Positions 9,614 through 19,262 are shown, counted from the first letter of the stretch. The stretch is DNA of 64,000 bases from Pseudobutyrivibrio sp. MD2005 (GCF_000621865.1 NZ_KK211360.1:162158-226157); one strand, 5' to 3'. Numbers and translations: made by a program. Notes: a model not told the origin generated them from the sequence alone.

Positions 9614-10951
9614 ATGGCTACAACAATTTCTGTATTAGGCCTTCTATTGGCGGCAATTTTGTTTATTGTGGTTGTATGGAAGGGGTTAGATGTATTTACA
9701 TCTACAATTATTGTATCGTTTATAATTATTGCTACTAGCTGGATGAACTGGTGGGATTCGCTTACAAATTATGCTGGTGGATACACAGCATTCATTGGAA
9801 GTCAGATTTTCGTGCTTGTTATTGGTGCTGTATTTGGTGAGCTTATGGCTGCTTCAGGAACAGCAGAGGCAATCGCCAATGTCATTACTGAAAAGCTTGG
9901 TGTAAAAAATGTTATTCTTTCAATTACAGTTATAACAACAGTATTTGTATATGTTGGTATTTCTGGATTCGTAGTACTTTTTGTTATTGCACCTATAGCA
10001 ACAGTTATGATGAAGCGTGCTGGTTATCCTTATAGAATGATTCCTGGAATCATCTTCATCGGAGCTACATGCTCAGCTATGTTGCCTTATGCAATTAATG
10101 TTACAAACACAATTCCTGCATCAATTATTGCAGAGCAGCTTCCTGGCGAAAGCGTTTCACTTGGTAGTGCGCCAGTTCTTGGTATTGTTGCATTTGTTGT
10201 TTCAACAGCAGTTGGTTATGGATATATGGTATATGCAGCAAAGAAGGCTGCCGTTGCTGAGGGAACAGTAGTTGATACTACAACACCGGTAAAGATTGTT
10301 CCTACTCGTGATGATCTACCTTCAGTAGGCGTTGCACTTATTCCATTTATCGTTGTAATTGGACTTGTACTTGCGTTCTCAAATGTTAAGGCTATTAAGA
10401 TGGAAAATGCCAACGCAGTCGTAGTTCTTGCTATGTTTGTGGGAAGTGTATTACTTGTTGTTCTTTGCCACAAGCAGATAGGTGACAAGCTTAAAGATAC
10501 TATTGGAAAGGGAGTACAAAACGGTGTTGGCGCAACTGTTATGGCTGCTGCAATTATCGGTTTTTCAACTGTACTTCAGTCAAGTATTGGTTTTGAAGCT
10601 ATTAAGAATTGGGTTTTAAACTTCAATATGAATCCATACATTACAGAGTTCCTTGGATTAAATATCCTGGCTGGAATCATGGGTAGTGGAACAGCCGCTG
10701 TTCAGACATTCTTCCAGTTCTTTACAACAACTCTTGTTCAAAAGGGGGCAAGCCCAGCTGCGTTACATCGTATTGCTCCAGCAGCTGTTACAGGTATGAA
10801 TACTCTTCCAAATGCAGGCGGTATGGTCGCTCAGCTTAACTGGATGAAGATTTCTCTTAAGGATGGTTACTGGTATGTATTTGTTACATCTGTAATTGCT
10901 CCTATGGTTGGTGCTTTTGTTGCATGTCTTGTAGCAATGGTAATGTATTAA
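9614..10951 (+). CDS. GntP-like proton-coupled carboxylate permease
   Basis: Membrane transporter of 445 aa with about 12 hydrophobic helices. The block VLVIGAVFGELMAASGTAEAIA and the later GIMGSGTAAVQTFFQFF resemble the GntP/ion transporter superfamily, which move gluconate-type sugar acids or related carboxylates. The substrate cannot be read from sequence; the upstream esterase and the divergent LysR suggest an organic acid. Ribosome binding site AAAGGGAG. A terminator follows 25 bp after the stop, closing a two-gene operon. Confidence 0.75.
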   Translation: MATTISVLGLLLAAILFIVVVWKGLDVFTSTIIVSFIIIATSWMNWWDSLTNYAGGYTAFIGSQIFVLVIGAVFGELMAASGTAEAIANVITEKLGVKNVILSITVITTVFVYVGISGFVVLFVIAPIATVMMKRAGYPYRMIPGIIFIGATCSAMLPYAINVTNTIPASIIAEQLPGESVSLGSAPVLGIVAFVVSTAVGYGYMVYAAKKAAVAEGTVVDTTTPVKIVPTRDDLPSVGVALIPFIVVIGLVLAFSNVKAIKMENANAVVVLAMFVGSVLLVVLCHKQIGDKLKDTIGKGVQNGVGATVMAAAIIGFSTVLQSSIGFEAIKNWVLNFNMNPYITEFLGLNILAGIMGSGTAAVQTFFQFFTTTLVQKGASPAALHRIAPAAVTGMNTLPNAGGMVAQLNWMKISLKDGYWYVFVTSVIAPMVGAFVACLVAMVMY

Positions 10952-10976
10952 TAATATATTGTAAGAGCTATAAAAT

Positions 10977-11010
10977 AAGCGCTTATCTCATTATTGGGAT
11001 GGGCGCTTTT
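10977..11010 (+). terminator. Intrinsic terminator
   Basis: AAGCGC (10977-10982) pairs with GCGCTT (11003-11008); the inner arms pair through G-U wobbles and TTTT follows. Confidence 0.75.
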
Positions 11011-11078
11011 GTGATTATATGATAAAGTAATTGTATTGTGACTTTAAGGGAAAACAAAAGAATTAAAAGGAGAATGTT

Positions 11079-11324
11079 ATGCAGGAGTTAGTATTACACA
11101 GAGTATATAAGCATTTTAAAGGAGATTATTATTTAGTGGAGGATGTAGCAAAAGACTCCGAAACCCAAGAAGATATGGTGGTTTATCGTAAGCTTTATGA
11201 TGACGGGTCACTTTGGGTTAGACCTAAAGAAATGTTTTTATCTGAGGTTGATCATGAAAAATATCCTGAAGTTAAGCAGAAATACCGCTTTGAACTTCAG
11301 GATATTGCAAGCAAGAAACATTAA
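11079..11324 (+). CDS. DUF1653 family small protein
   Basis: 81-residue protein of the DUF1653 family: [21 protein letters not shown] and [21 protein letters not shown] are the family signature. Function unknown. Good ribosome binding site (AAAGGAG) and terminators on both sides make it a single-gene unit. Confidence 0.85.
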   Translation: MQELVLHRVYKHFKGDYYLVEDVAKDSETQEDMVVYRKLYDDGSLWVRPKEMFLSEVDHEKYPEVKQKYRFELQDIASKKH

Positions 11325-11332
11325 ATAGTAAA

Positions 11333-11356
11333 AAGGGACGCCAATTGGCGTCCCTT
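11333..11356 (+). terminator. Intrinsic terminator (perfect palindrome)
   Basis: AAGGGACGCC / GGCGTCCCTT with AATT at the centre. Precedes the metN leader; no SAM riboswitch or T-box element was found in the 130 bp between it and metN. Confidence 0.8.
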
Positions 11357-11491
11357 AAATTATGTTTAACAAATTTGCTATAGATATAATCTATTGCCAG
11401 ATATAAATTATTGGAATTATACAGAGCCAAAATGTAGTGATAGGATATGACCAAGTTCTTCAAGAATAATAAATACATGGAGGCAACTTAG

Positions 11492-12550
11492 TTGATTGAA
11501 CTAGAAAACATTGTAAAAACATTTTCCGATGGCGGAGAAAATAGCGTAGAAGCATTAAAGAATGTTTCAGTAAGTATTAACGATGGAGATATATACGGAA
11601 TTATAGGTTTTTCTGGGGCAGGAAAATCAACATTGGTTAGATGTATAAATCTTTTGGAAAAACCTTCATCCGGCACTGTTAAGATTGATGGAATTGATAT
11701 TACTGAGCTTAAGCCAAAGGAGCTTAGAGAAGAAAGAAAAAAGATTGGAATGATATTTCAGCACTTCAATCTTATGCCATCCAGAACAGTAATAGAAAAT
11801 ATTATCTTACCGTTAAAGCATAGTGGTTTATCAAAAGAAGAAATCTATGGGAGAGCAAGATATTTGTTGGGGCTTGTTGAGCTATCTGATAAAGAAAATG
11901 CTTATCCAGCTGAGTTATCTGGAGGACAAAAACAGCGAGTTGCAATTGCAAGAGCACTAGCAAATAATCCAAAGATTCTTCTTTCAGACGAGGCAACAAG
12001 TGCTCTTGATCCACAGACTACAGATTCTATTTTAAAGCTTCTAAAGAAATTGAATTCTAAACTAAATATTACGATTGTTGTTATCACTCATGAGATGGAT
12101 GTAATTAAACAAATCTGTAATAAAGTTGCAGTAATGGATCAGGGTGAAGTTGTAGAGACAGGTGATGTGTTTGATATATTTGCTAATCCTCAGGAAAAGC
12201 TAACTAAGGACTTTATTAAGACTACATCCAATCTTTATAAGCTGGAGGATATTTTAAGCGACAATCCAGACGGCATTTCAATTCAAGCTGATGATGTGGT
12301 GGCACGACTTACATATCTTAAGAAGGATGTTTCAGAGCCAATCATTTCTACTGTTACAAAGAAGTTTGATTTGAATTTAAATATTTTACTTGCAGATGTG
12401 GAAATTGTTTCAGGAGCTCCAATCGGTGGTACTGTTGTAATCTTTAGTGGAGACCCAAAAAATATCGAGGGTGCTATTAAGTACTTGAAAGATAAGAGCG
12501 TACGAGTTGACATAATTAATTTTGATAAGGAGACCGACAAAAATGAATAA
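11492..12550 (+). CDS. metN: Methionine-type ABC importer ATPase
   Basis: ATPase of a MetNIQ importer. Walker A GFSGAGKST at 39-47, signature LSGGQ at 142-146, Walker B LLSDEA at 163-168, and a C-terminal NIL-type regulatory domain (about 270-345). 352 aa is the normal MetN length. The start is a TTG at 11492, 7 bases after TGGAGG; no ATG is available nearby. First gene of an operon that continues through metI, metQ and three amino-acid/keto-acid metabolism genes, so the true cargo could be methionine, an N-acyl derivative or another amino acid. Confidence 0.9.
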   Translation: MIELENIVKTFSDGGENSVEALKNVSVSINDGDIYGIIGFSGAGKSTLVRCINLLEKPSSGTVKIDGIDITELKPKELREERKKIGMIFQHFNLMPSRTVIENIILPLKHSGLSKEEIYGRARYLLGLVELSDKENAYPAELSGGQKQRVAIARALANNPKILLSDEATSALDPQTTDSILKLLKKLNSKLNITIVVITHEMDVIKQICNKVAVMDQGEVVETGDVFDIFANPQEKLTKDFIKTTSNLYKLEDILSDNPDGISIQADDVVARLTYLKKDVSEPIISTVTKKFDLNLNILLADVEIVSGAPIGGTVVIFSGDPKNIEGAIKYLKDKSVRVDIINFDKETDKNE

Positions 12551-13226
12551 TAGTTTTGCAGAGCTTGCTCCAAATCTTTCAGATAAATGGGCTGATTTTA
12601 TTCAGGCGATAATCGACACATTCATTATGGAGCTTTGGGCAGGAGCCATAGTATTTATCATTGGATTTATATTTGGAATCATTCTTACTGTAACACGTAG
12701 TGGAGGGATTCTAGAAAACAAATATATTTATAAAGTATTGGATATAATTACAAATCTATTTAGATCAATACCTTTTATTATTTTGCTGACAGCACTTATG
12801 CCACTTTCAAGATTACTGATGGGAACGGCAATTTACATTAGAGGTGCTATTGTTCCACTTGTATTTGGGGCAGTTCCATTTTTCACAAGACAGGTACAAT
12901 CAGCGTTGGCACAGACTTCAGATGGCCTTATAGAAGCTGCTACAGCAATGGGACTATCTCCATTTGACATTATCATAAGAGTCTATTTAAGAGAAAGTAT
13001 AGGACCACTTGCAAGAGCTACAACCATTACGGCAATAAGCCTTCTTGGACTTACAGCCATGGCTGGTGTAGTTGGAGCAGGAGGACTTGGAGATTTTGCA
13101 ATCAGATATGGTCATGATAGAAACATGACAGATATAACTTGGGCAACGGTTATTGTTTTGGTAATAGTTGTGAGCGTATTTCAGTTTGCTGGTGACAAGG
13201 TAGCAAAGAAAAATTCTCATGATTAA
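12543..13226 (+). CDS. metI: Methionine-type ABC importer permease
   Basis: Inner-membrane permease with about five helices and the EAA loop (EAATAMGLSPFDIII). The start at 12543 overlaps the metN stop by 8 nt and is served by AAGGAG at 12526-12531; the frame extends upstream without a better signal. The C-terminal pattern GLTAMAGVVGAGGLGDFAIRYG matches MetI. Confidence 0.9.
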   Translation: MNNSFAELAPNLSDKWADFIQAIIDTFIMELWAGAIVFIIGFIFGIILTVTRSGGILENKYIYKVLDIITNLFRSIPFIILLTALMPLSRLLMGTAIYIRGAIVPLVFGAVPFFTRQVQSALAQTSDGLIEAATAMGLSPFDIIIRVYLRESIGPLARATTITAISLLGLTAMAGVVGAGGLGDFAIRYGHDRNMTDITWATVIVLVIVVSVFQFAGDKVAKKNSHD

Positions 13227-13252
13227 ATAAATAAGATATAGAAGGAGACATT

Positions 13253-14155
13253 ATGAAAAAGAAATTTTTATCTATTTTACTAACACTTACTACAGTGGCA
13301 ACACTGGCAGGCTGCGGAGCAAATACAGGCTCTGAAAATCAAACTGATGGAACAAAGGAAGCTGCAACAGAACAAGCAGCTGATGGAGAAACAGTCGATA
13401 TTAAGATTGGCGTTGTAGGCTCTATTTACGAAGATCTTTGGGCAAATGCTGTAGATACACTTGCAGATGAAGGAATTAACCTTGAAATTGTACAGTTTTC
13501 AGATTATGTAACACCAAATAATGCTCTTGCAAATGGCGAGATTGATTTAAATGCATTCCAGCATCAGATTTATCTTCAGTCAGAAATTGATCAGTATGGA
13601 TATGATTTAACAAATATCGGAAATACGTTTATCATCCCTCTTAATTTATATTCTGAAAAGATTAAGTCGGTAGATGAACTTAAGGATGGTGATACAATTG
13701 CTGTACCAAATGATCCTACAAATGAAGGTAGAGCTTTAAAGGTACTTGAGGCAGCTGGAGTAATCACCCTTAAAGATAATGATAATTTCAATCCAACTCT
13801 AGATGATATTGAAAAGTACAATGTGAAAGTGACAATCGAGGAGCTTGCAGCAAATACAATTCCTTCAACTCTTCCAGATGTTACAGCAGCAATCATTAAT
13901 GGTAACTATGCTTTAGACTTTGGTCTTGATGTTGAAAGTGCAATTTACAAGGATACAGTACTTGATGAAGAAAAGTATTGGAATCTTATTGCCGCAAGAA
14001 CCGAAGATCTTTCAGATCCTGAATTAGTAGCTGCTTATGAGAAGGTTGTAGAGGCATTCCAGACAGATGCAACAGAGAGTGTATTCAATGATACATTTGG
14101 CGGATACTTCATCAAAGTAGGTTGGGACCAGGATAGATTAAGCGAGTATAAATAA
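13253..14155 (+). CDS. metQ: Methionine-type ABC substrate-binding lipoprotein
   Basis: NlpA/MetQ family lipoprotein, 300 aa. Signal peptide with lipobox LAGC (Cys about 22), then an acidic/polar linker, then the binding domain with the family pattern KIGVVGSIYEDLW, and FSDYVTPNNALANGEIDLNAFQH. Anchored on the outer face of the membrane, delivering substrate to MetNI. The stop TAA overlaps by one base the ATG of the following aminotransferase (TAATG), indicating translational coupling. Confidence 0.9.
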   Translation: MKKKFLSILLTLTTVATLAGCGANTGSENQTDGTKEAATEQAADGETVDIKIGVVGSIYEDLWANAVDTLADEGINLEIVQFSDYVTPNNALANGEIDLNAFQHQIYLQSEIDQYGYDLTNIGNTFIIPLNLYSEKIKSVDELKDGDTIAVPNDPTNEGRALKVLEAAGVITLKDNDNFNPTLDDIEKYNVKVTIEELAANTIPSTLPDVTAAIINGNYALDFGLDVESAIYKDTVLDEEKYWNLIAARTEDLSDPELVAAYEKVVEAFQTDATESVFNDTFGGYFIKVGWDQDRLSEYK

Positions 14156-15325
14156 TGAGACCATTATCAGAAAGAACAGCAAATTTTACAGACTCAGTCA
14201 TTAGAAGAATGACAAGAGTGTCAAATAAATATTCCGCAATAAATCTTTCTCAAGGATTTCCGGATTTTGATCCACCAAAAGGAAATCCTTGATAGATTAA
14301 AAGAGGTTGCAAGCGAGGATTTTCATCAATATTCAATTACTTGGGGTGCGCAAAATACAAGAGAAGCATTGGCAGCAAAGGCAACAAGATTTATGGGAAT
14401 AAATGTTGACCCAAATAGTGAAGTGGTAATTACATGTGGTGGTACTGAAGCCATGATGGCAGCGGTGATGAGTGTTTGCAATCCTGGAGATAAGGTGGTT
14501 ATTTTTTCGCCATTTTACGAAAACTATGGAGCTGACTCTATTCTATCTGGTGCCGAGCCTATATATGTTCCTTTGAAGCCTCCAACATTTTCCTTTGATG
14601 CCGACGAGCTTGAGGCTGCATTTAAGAAGGGGGCAAAAGCTTTGATACTTTGCAATCCTTCTAATCCATCGGGAAAAGTCTTTACCTTAGAAGAAATGCA
14701 AACTATTGCAGACATCGCCATCAGATATGATGCATATATCATTACAGATGAAGTGTATGAACATATAGTTTATAGCCCAAATAAGATGGTGTACATGGCG
14801 GCTCTTCCAGGAATGAGGGAGAGAACTATAGTGACAGGATCTTTATCAAAGACATATTCCATTACAGGCTGGAGACTTGGTTATACTATAGCGCCTACAG
14901 AAATCACTGAACGTATTCGTAAAGTACATGATTTTCTAACTGTTGGAGCAGCTGCACCTTTACAAGAGGCAATTGTAACGGGGCTTAAATTTTCTGATGA
15001 ATATTACAAAGATTTACTTGAAAAATATACTCATAAAAGAGATCTGTTTTGCGATGGTCTTGCTGATATCGGATTAAAGTTTAAAAAGCCAGAAGGCGCC
15101 TACTATGTAATGGTAGATATTTCGGATTGGAAGTATGATGATGATTTGAAATTCTGCTACGATTTGGCTGAAAAAGTTGGAGTTGGAGCGGTTCCTGGCT
15201 CAAGCTTTTTCCATGAAAACATTAATAATTACGTCAGATTTCATTTTGCAAAAAAAGATGAAACATTAAATGGCGCATTAGAACGACTTGCAGATATAAA
15301 GAAAAAGATGGAAGTGGCTAAATGA
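14155..15325 (+). pseudogene. Class I/II PLP aminotransferase with +1 frameshift
   Basis: PLP-dependent aminotransferase split by a single-base shift. The first frame (ATG 14155) reads a normal N-terminus, INLSQGFPDFDPP, then runs into TGA TAG at 14290-14295. The rest (from about 14280 to 15325) is intact in the next frame: KEILDRLKEVA, GGTEAM, NPSNPSGKV, DEVYEH, and the PLP lysine in SLSKTYSITGWRLGY. Removing one G of the GG at 14281-14282 restores a continuous protein of about 389 aa, the usual length. A TTG at 14267 could restart translation but would lack the N-terminal substrate arm. May be a real lesion, a sequencing error or, less likely, programmed shifting at CCAAAAGG. Confidence 0.85.
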
Positions 15326-16512
15326 TAGATATTCTTAATAAAGCTAGAGATAATAGAGACTATATAATTGAATTACGACGAGATTTTCATAGTCATCCAG
15401 AATTATCTTTGCAGGAATTTAGAACAACCGAAAGAATCGAAATTGAGCTTGAAAAATTAGGTATTAAACATAAGAGGGTATCTGAAACTGGGGTTGTAGG
15501 CATTTTGGAAGGCGATTTAAAATCGGAAAATGAAGTTGCACTTAGAGCTGATATAGATGCGTTGCCGATATTAGAAATCAAGGGGAGAGAGTACGGTTCA
15601 AAAAATCCAGGTGTCATGCACGCCTGTGGACATGATTCACATACTGCTATGTTACTAGGAGCGGCAAAAATATTATCTGAACATAAATCATCTCTAAAAG
15701 GAAAGGTTCGCTTTTTGTTTCAACCGGCAGAGGAAATCGGAACTGGTGGAAAAATATTTGTAAATAAAAAATGCGATACGCTTGGAAAAGCAAATAGAAT
15801 TCTTGGTATCCATTGTGCTCCGGATTTACGAAGTGGCACTATTGGTATCAAAAAAGGCATCAATAATGCTAGTGTAGATCATTTCACCATAAAGATAACT
15901 GGCAAAGAGGCTCATGTGTGTAAGCCTGAAGAAGGTGTGGATGCTTTATATATTGCAAGTCAAATTGTGGTTACCTTGCAAGGAATAGTATCTCGAATGA
16001 CATCACCAATTGAACCGGTGATAATCGGCGTTGGAAAGCTTGAGGCAGGCACGGCTTACAATATTGTAGCTGGTTCGGCAGTACTTGAAGGCACTACAAG
16101 AAATGTGTCAGACGAAAATAGAAAGAAAGTTAATAATCTTATTAATGATGCTGCGAAGTCTATAGCAAAGCTTTATGGCGGTGATGCCATAGTTGAATGG
16201 GAAGATTTTGCATCTGTCTTAGTGAATCCTGAAACTGGTTGTGATGAAGCTATTAAGGCTGTTAGGGGAGTTTTCGGGAATGACTTAAAGATCAAAACTG
16301 ATAGAGACATTTATCTTTCAGGCGATGATTTTTGCGAATATCAAAAAGAAATCGAGGGTGTTTACGTTTATCTTGGAACAGGTAATCCTGATGTGCCAGG
16401 CAGTGAGAATCCTTATCATACCTTTGATTTTGATATTGATGAAAATGCTCTAGAAATCGGCGCTGCAATTTATGCTGGTTATGCAGACTGGGTGCTTAAT
16501 AATCTTGACTAA
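15322..16512 (+). CDS. M20 family amidohydrolase (N-acyl-amino-acid hydrolase)
   Basis: Metal-dependent amidohydrolase of the M20D type, which releases amino acids from N-acyl (acetyl, benzoyl or similar) derivatives. The metal and catalytic motifs are MHACGHDSHTAM (His100, His104) and PAEEIGTGG; 396 aa is the family length. ATG overlaps the aminotransferase stop (ATGA), so it is translationally coupled. Cytoplasmic (no signal). With the upstream importer it suggests uptake of an N-acyl amino acid and release of the free amino acid. Confidence 0.85.
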   Translation: MIDILNKARDNRDYIIELRRDFHSHPELSLQEFRTTERIEIELEKLGIKHKRVSETGVVGILEGDLKSENEVALRADIDALPILEIKGREYGSKNPGVMHACGHDSHTAMLLGAAKILSEHKSSLKGKVRFLFQPAEEIGTGGKIFVNKKCDTLGKANRILGIHCAPDLRSGTIGIKKGINNASVDHFTIKITGKEAHVCKPEEGVDALYIASQIVVTLQGIVSRMTSPIEPVIIGVGKLEAGTAYNIVAGSAVLEGTTRNVSDENRKKVNNLINDAAKSIAKLYGGDAIVEWEDFASVLVNPETGCDEAIKAVRGVFGNDLKIKTDRDIYLSGDDFCEYQKEIEGVYVYLGTGNPDVPGSENPYHTFDFDIDENALEIGAAIYAGYADWVLNNLD

Positions 16513-16524
16513 AGGGGACATAAT

Positions 16525-17457
16525 ATGAGTGATTTTAAAGTTGGAATAATTGGTTTAGGGCATGTTGGAGCCCATGTTTTATATACGTTGGCTTTACAGG
16601 GGCTTGCCGATGATTTTGTGCTTGTAGATCTTGAAGAGAAAAAAGGAAAGCTGACTGCTGAAAGGCAGGATATTCTTGATTCCACAGAATTCTTACCTCA
16701 CAGAGTAAATATTAGAATAGGCGAAATAGAGGATTTGGGGGACAGGGATGTTATCGTAAATGCGGTAGGTGATATAGCTGCTCTAAAAGGCTCTAATACA
16801 AGGCTTATGGAGCTTGAATTTAACACTAAGGCTATTGCAAGCTATGGCACCCGCTTAAAGAACTCTGGATTTAATGGCATACTTATTAATATTTCAAATC
16901 CATGTGATGTTATTACTAAAAAGCTTAGTGATATTCTTAGCTTAGAAAAGGGAAGAGTTTTTGGGACTGGAACAGGACTTGATACTGCAAGATTAAAGCT
17001 TCGTCTTCAAGAAAAATCTGGCGTAAGTGCCGAATCTATCACTGCATATATGATAGGTGAGCATGGCAGCAATCAGATTGCCCCTGCGTCAGCTATAAGC
17101 TTCAATGGGCTTTCATTATTCGATTTCGAAAAGGCCAAAGGAATTAAGTTTGACTTACCTGAAATAGAAAAGGATGCCAAAGAAGGCGGCTGGATTACAT
17201 ATAACGGAAAATTCTGTACAGAATATGCAATAGCTCTTACTGCCGCTCGTTTAGTAAGATTCGTAAGGTATGATGAGAAAGCAATTGTTCCTGTAAGTGC
17301 GCCCCTTGAAGGGGAATATGACGAAAACGAACTGTTTGTAGGTGTTCCAGCAATTGTAGGAAGAAATGGAATTGAAAAAGTCATCGAGATTCCACTTTCA
17401 GAATCAGATAAAAAACGTTTTCATGATTGCTGCGAAAGCATAAGAGCTAATCTATAA
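16525..17457 (+). CDS. L-2-hydroxyacid (lactate/hydroxyisocaproate-type) dehydrogenase
   Basis: NAD-dependent enzyme of the lactate/malate dehydrogenase superfamily, 310 aa. Rossmann glycines GLGHVG at 10-15, substrate-Arg region GTGLDTARLKLRL, and catalytic His180 in GEHGSNQ. Sequence character is closer to L-2-hydroxyisocaproate dehydrogenases than to glycolytic lactate dehydrogenase, and its place after an aminotransferase suggests reduction of the 2-keto acid made by transamination. Last gene of the metNIQ operon. The precise keto acid is inferred. Confidence 0.8.
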   Translation: MSDFKVGIIGLGHVGAHVLYTLALQGLADDFVLVDLEEKKGKLTAERQDILDSTEFLPHRVNIRIGEIEDLGDRDVIVNAVGDIAALKGSNTRLMELEFNTKAIASYGTRLKNSGFNGILINISNPCDVITKKLSDILSLEKGRVFGTGTGLDTARLKLRLQEKSGVSAESITAYMIGEHGSNQIAPASAISFNGLSLFDFEKAKGIKFDLPEIEKDAKEGGWITYNGKFCTEYAIALTAARLVRFVRYDEKAIVPVSAPLEGEYDENELFVGVPAIVGRNGIEKVIEIPLSESDKKRFHDCCESIRANL

Positions 17458-17639
17458 AAGAGAAAAAATGCTTTTGACTCAAAACATATTTTGAATGCTG
17501 GAATGTCCTACGATATTGAGACTGCCTAGGTTTAAGAGAATGCTGTATTTATCAACATTCTTCATACTAAGTGAAATAATACCTAAAAATTGCTATAAAT
17601 ATTTGTGCAGTATTCGGCCGGAAGATTACTTCAAAACGT

Positions 17640-17698
17640 TTGACTTCTAATAGCATAAAGGTGTATTTTAAGTATAGAAAATATGGAACGGGTTCCAT
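17640..17698 (+). promoter_or_regulatory. Putative promoter and LacI operator 1
   Basis: TTGACT (17640-17645) and TATTTT (17664-17669), 18 bp apart, are a plausible promoter. ATGGAACGGGTTCCAT (17683-17698) is a near-perfect palindrome of LacI-family type, just after the expected start site, where a bound repressor would block transcription. The remainder of the 300-bp gap from 17458 to 17640 shows only weak hairpins. Confidence 0.65.
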
Positions 17699-17710
17699 AG
17701 CATAAAATAG

Positions 17711-17736
17711 AACGCAGGACCGGGCTGCGTTTTTTA
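17711..17736 (+). terminator. Leader terminator between two operators
   Basis: AACGCAG pairs with CTGCGTT around the loop GACCGGG, followed by T6. It lies between two identical operators and upstream of the binding-protein start, so it would stop transcripts from the first promoter unless relieved. Confidence 0.7.
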
Positions 17737-17746
17737 TTGAGGGGAT

Positions 17747-17762
17747 ATGGAACGGGTTCCAT
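17747..17762 (+). promoter_or_regulatory. LacI operator 2
   Basis: Second identical copy of ATGGAACGGGTTCCAT, 64 bp after the first (about six helical turns). A weak promoter (TTGAGG 17737, TATATG 17762) would be overlapped by it. Probably bound by the LacI-type regulator encoded at 21107-22090. Confidence 0.7.
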
Positions 17763-17795
17763 ATATATGATTTGAAATTAGGAGGAGAGAGAAAA

Positions 17796-19151
17796 ATGAA
17801 AAGAAAAATGCTTTGCACAACACTTGCTATTATGATGGCATCATCGCTTATTGCTTGTGGTTCTTCAAAGTCTTCAGATGACGCAGGAACAGAAGCTGCT
17901 GCAAACACACAGGGAGATATGGAGAATGCAGTAATTACAATTTGGTCTCCAAGTGATAAGGAGTCTATTGAAAATTGGTGGGCTGAGAAAATAGATGAAT
18001 GGAACGCTGAGCATCCAGATATGCTTGCAGCTAGAGAGGCAATTGATCGTTCTGATTCATATGCTTATGACAATAAGATTGCAACTGCAGTTACATCAAA
18101 TGACCTTCCTTCAATTTTCTTTGTTGATGGACCACAGGTTTCATATTATGCAGCTAATGACATCATCGTTCCTATTACAGATTATTTTAGTGATGAGATT
18201 GACGATTTTGATCCTGCAACTCAGGCTCAGTGCACATATAATGGAGAATTATATGCAATCTCTGCAACACAGTCTGGTGTAGCTTTCTACTACAATAAGG
18301 ATTTATTAAAGGAATGTGGTGTTGATACAGATGACTTGGATTCAAGAACACTTGATAATCCTATCACATGGTCAGAAATGGCAGACATCGCTAAGAAATG
18401 TACAACAGATAGCTATGTAGGAACACACATTATCATGGATCACGGCGAAGGTATTCCTTATGCACTTGAGCCAATGTATCTTTCAGCTGGAAAGGATTAC
18501 ATTTCAGAAGATGGTACAACAGCTGATGGCTATGTAAATAGTGACGAAGCAGTTAAGACAACAGCATATCTTGCAGATTTAATTGCAAACGGATATGCAA
18601 ATGTAGATCCAATTACAGATGAGTTTTTAAATGGTGCATGTGCTACTGAATTAGGTGGTTCATGGGATGTTGCAACTCTTGAGGCAAACGCTGATTTTGA
18701 TTGGGGTGTAACATATTATCCTGTTGCTGATGATACTAAAAAGGCAGTTTCTCCTTGCGGTGACTGGTCAGCTGCAGTATCAAAGGATTGTGAGAACGTT
18801 GAGGCTACAGGTGAGTTCCTTAAGTGGTTAATGAATACAGAAAATGTCGCTTCATATGCAGATGCTATCGCAAAGCCTGCAACACGTGCATCATCATATG
18901 ATGAAGAGTGCATGGCAGCATACGCTGAAGGACCAAGAGCATTATTCGTAGAGCAGCTTCAGAACACAGCAGCTCCACGTCCAAGAACTCCATCTTATGC
19001 AACATTCTCAACAGATTATGCAGAGGCAATGACAAATATATTCTCTGACGCAGCTTCAACAAAGAGCGTTGATGAATCATACATCAAAGAGCAGCTTGAT
19101 TCGGTAGCTGAAAGTTTTGCTGAGGATTACAATACTTACTACGCAAAGTAG
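17796..19151 (+). CDS. Carbohydrate ABC transporter substrate-binding lipoprotein
   Basis: Extracellular solute-binding protein family 1 (sugar/oligosaccharide). Start 17796 follows AGGAGGAG by 8 bases; the frame extends up to a TTG at 17772 that lies on the ribosome binding site and is not used. Lipobox SLIAC (Cys about 21), then a Ser/Asp/Ala-rich linker and a binding domain of about 400 aa including YNKDLLKECG and the GGSWDVATLEAN region typical of the family. First gene of a transporter operon; a terminator after it probably makes it the most abundant product. Sugar specificity unknown. Confidence 0.88.
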   Translation: MKRKMLCTTLAIMMASSLIACGSSKSSDDAGTEAAANTQGDMENAVITIWSPSDKESIENWWAEKIDEWNAEHPDMLAAREAIDRSDSYAYDNKIATAVTSNDLPSIFFVDGPQVSYYAANDIIVPITDYFSDEIDDFDPATQAQCTYNGELYAISATQSGVAFYYNKDLLKECGVDTDDLDSRTLDNPITWSEMADIAKKCTTDSYVGTHIIMDHGEGIPYALEPMYLSAGKDYISEDGTTADGYVNSDEAVKTTAYLADLIANGYANVDPITDEFLNGACATELGGSWDVATLEANADFDWGVTYYPVADDTKKAVSPCGDWSAAVSKDCENVEATGEFLKWLMNTENVASYADAIAKPATRASSYDEECMAAYAEGPRALFVEQLQNTAAPRPRTPSYATFSTDYAEAMTNIFSDAASTKSVDESYIKEQLDSVAESFAEDYNTYYAK

Positions 19152-19170
19152 TTCGTAATGGTAAAAACAA

Positions 19171-19208
19171 TTATAAAAGTCGCATCTATTATGGTGCGAC
19201 TTTTATAA
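19171..19208 (+). terminator. Intra-operon terminator/attenuator
   Basis: TTATAAAAGTCGCA (19171-19184) pairs perfectly with TGCGACTTTTATAA (19195-19208). Placed between the binding-protein and permease genes, it likely sets an excess of binding protein over permease. Confidence 0.8.
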
Positions 19209-19262
19209 AATAAACTCACGTGAAAACGACTAGAGAATTACATAAAAATGGGAGCAATATCT

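Noticed and set aside
11357..11491. SAM riboswitch or T-box before metN
   Set aside because: Neither the conserved S-box/SAM core nor a T-box sequence with antiterminator is present.
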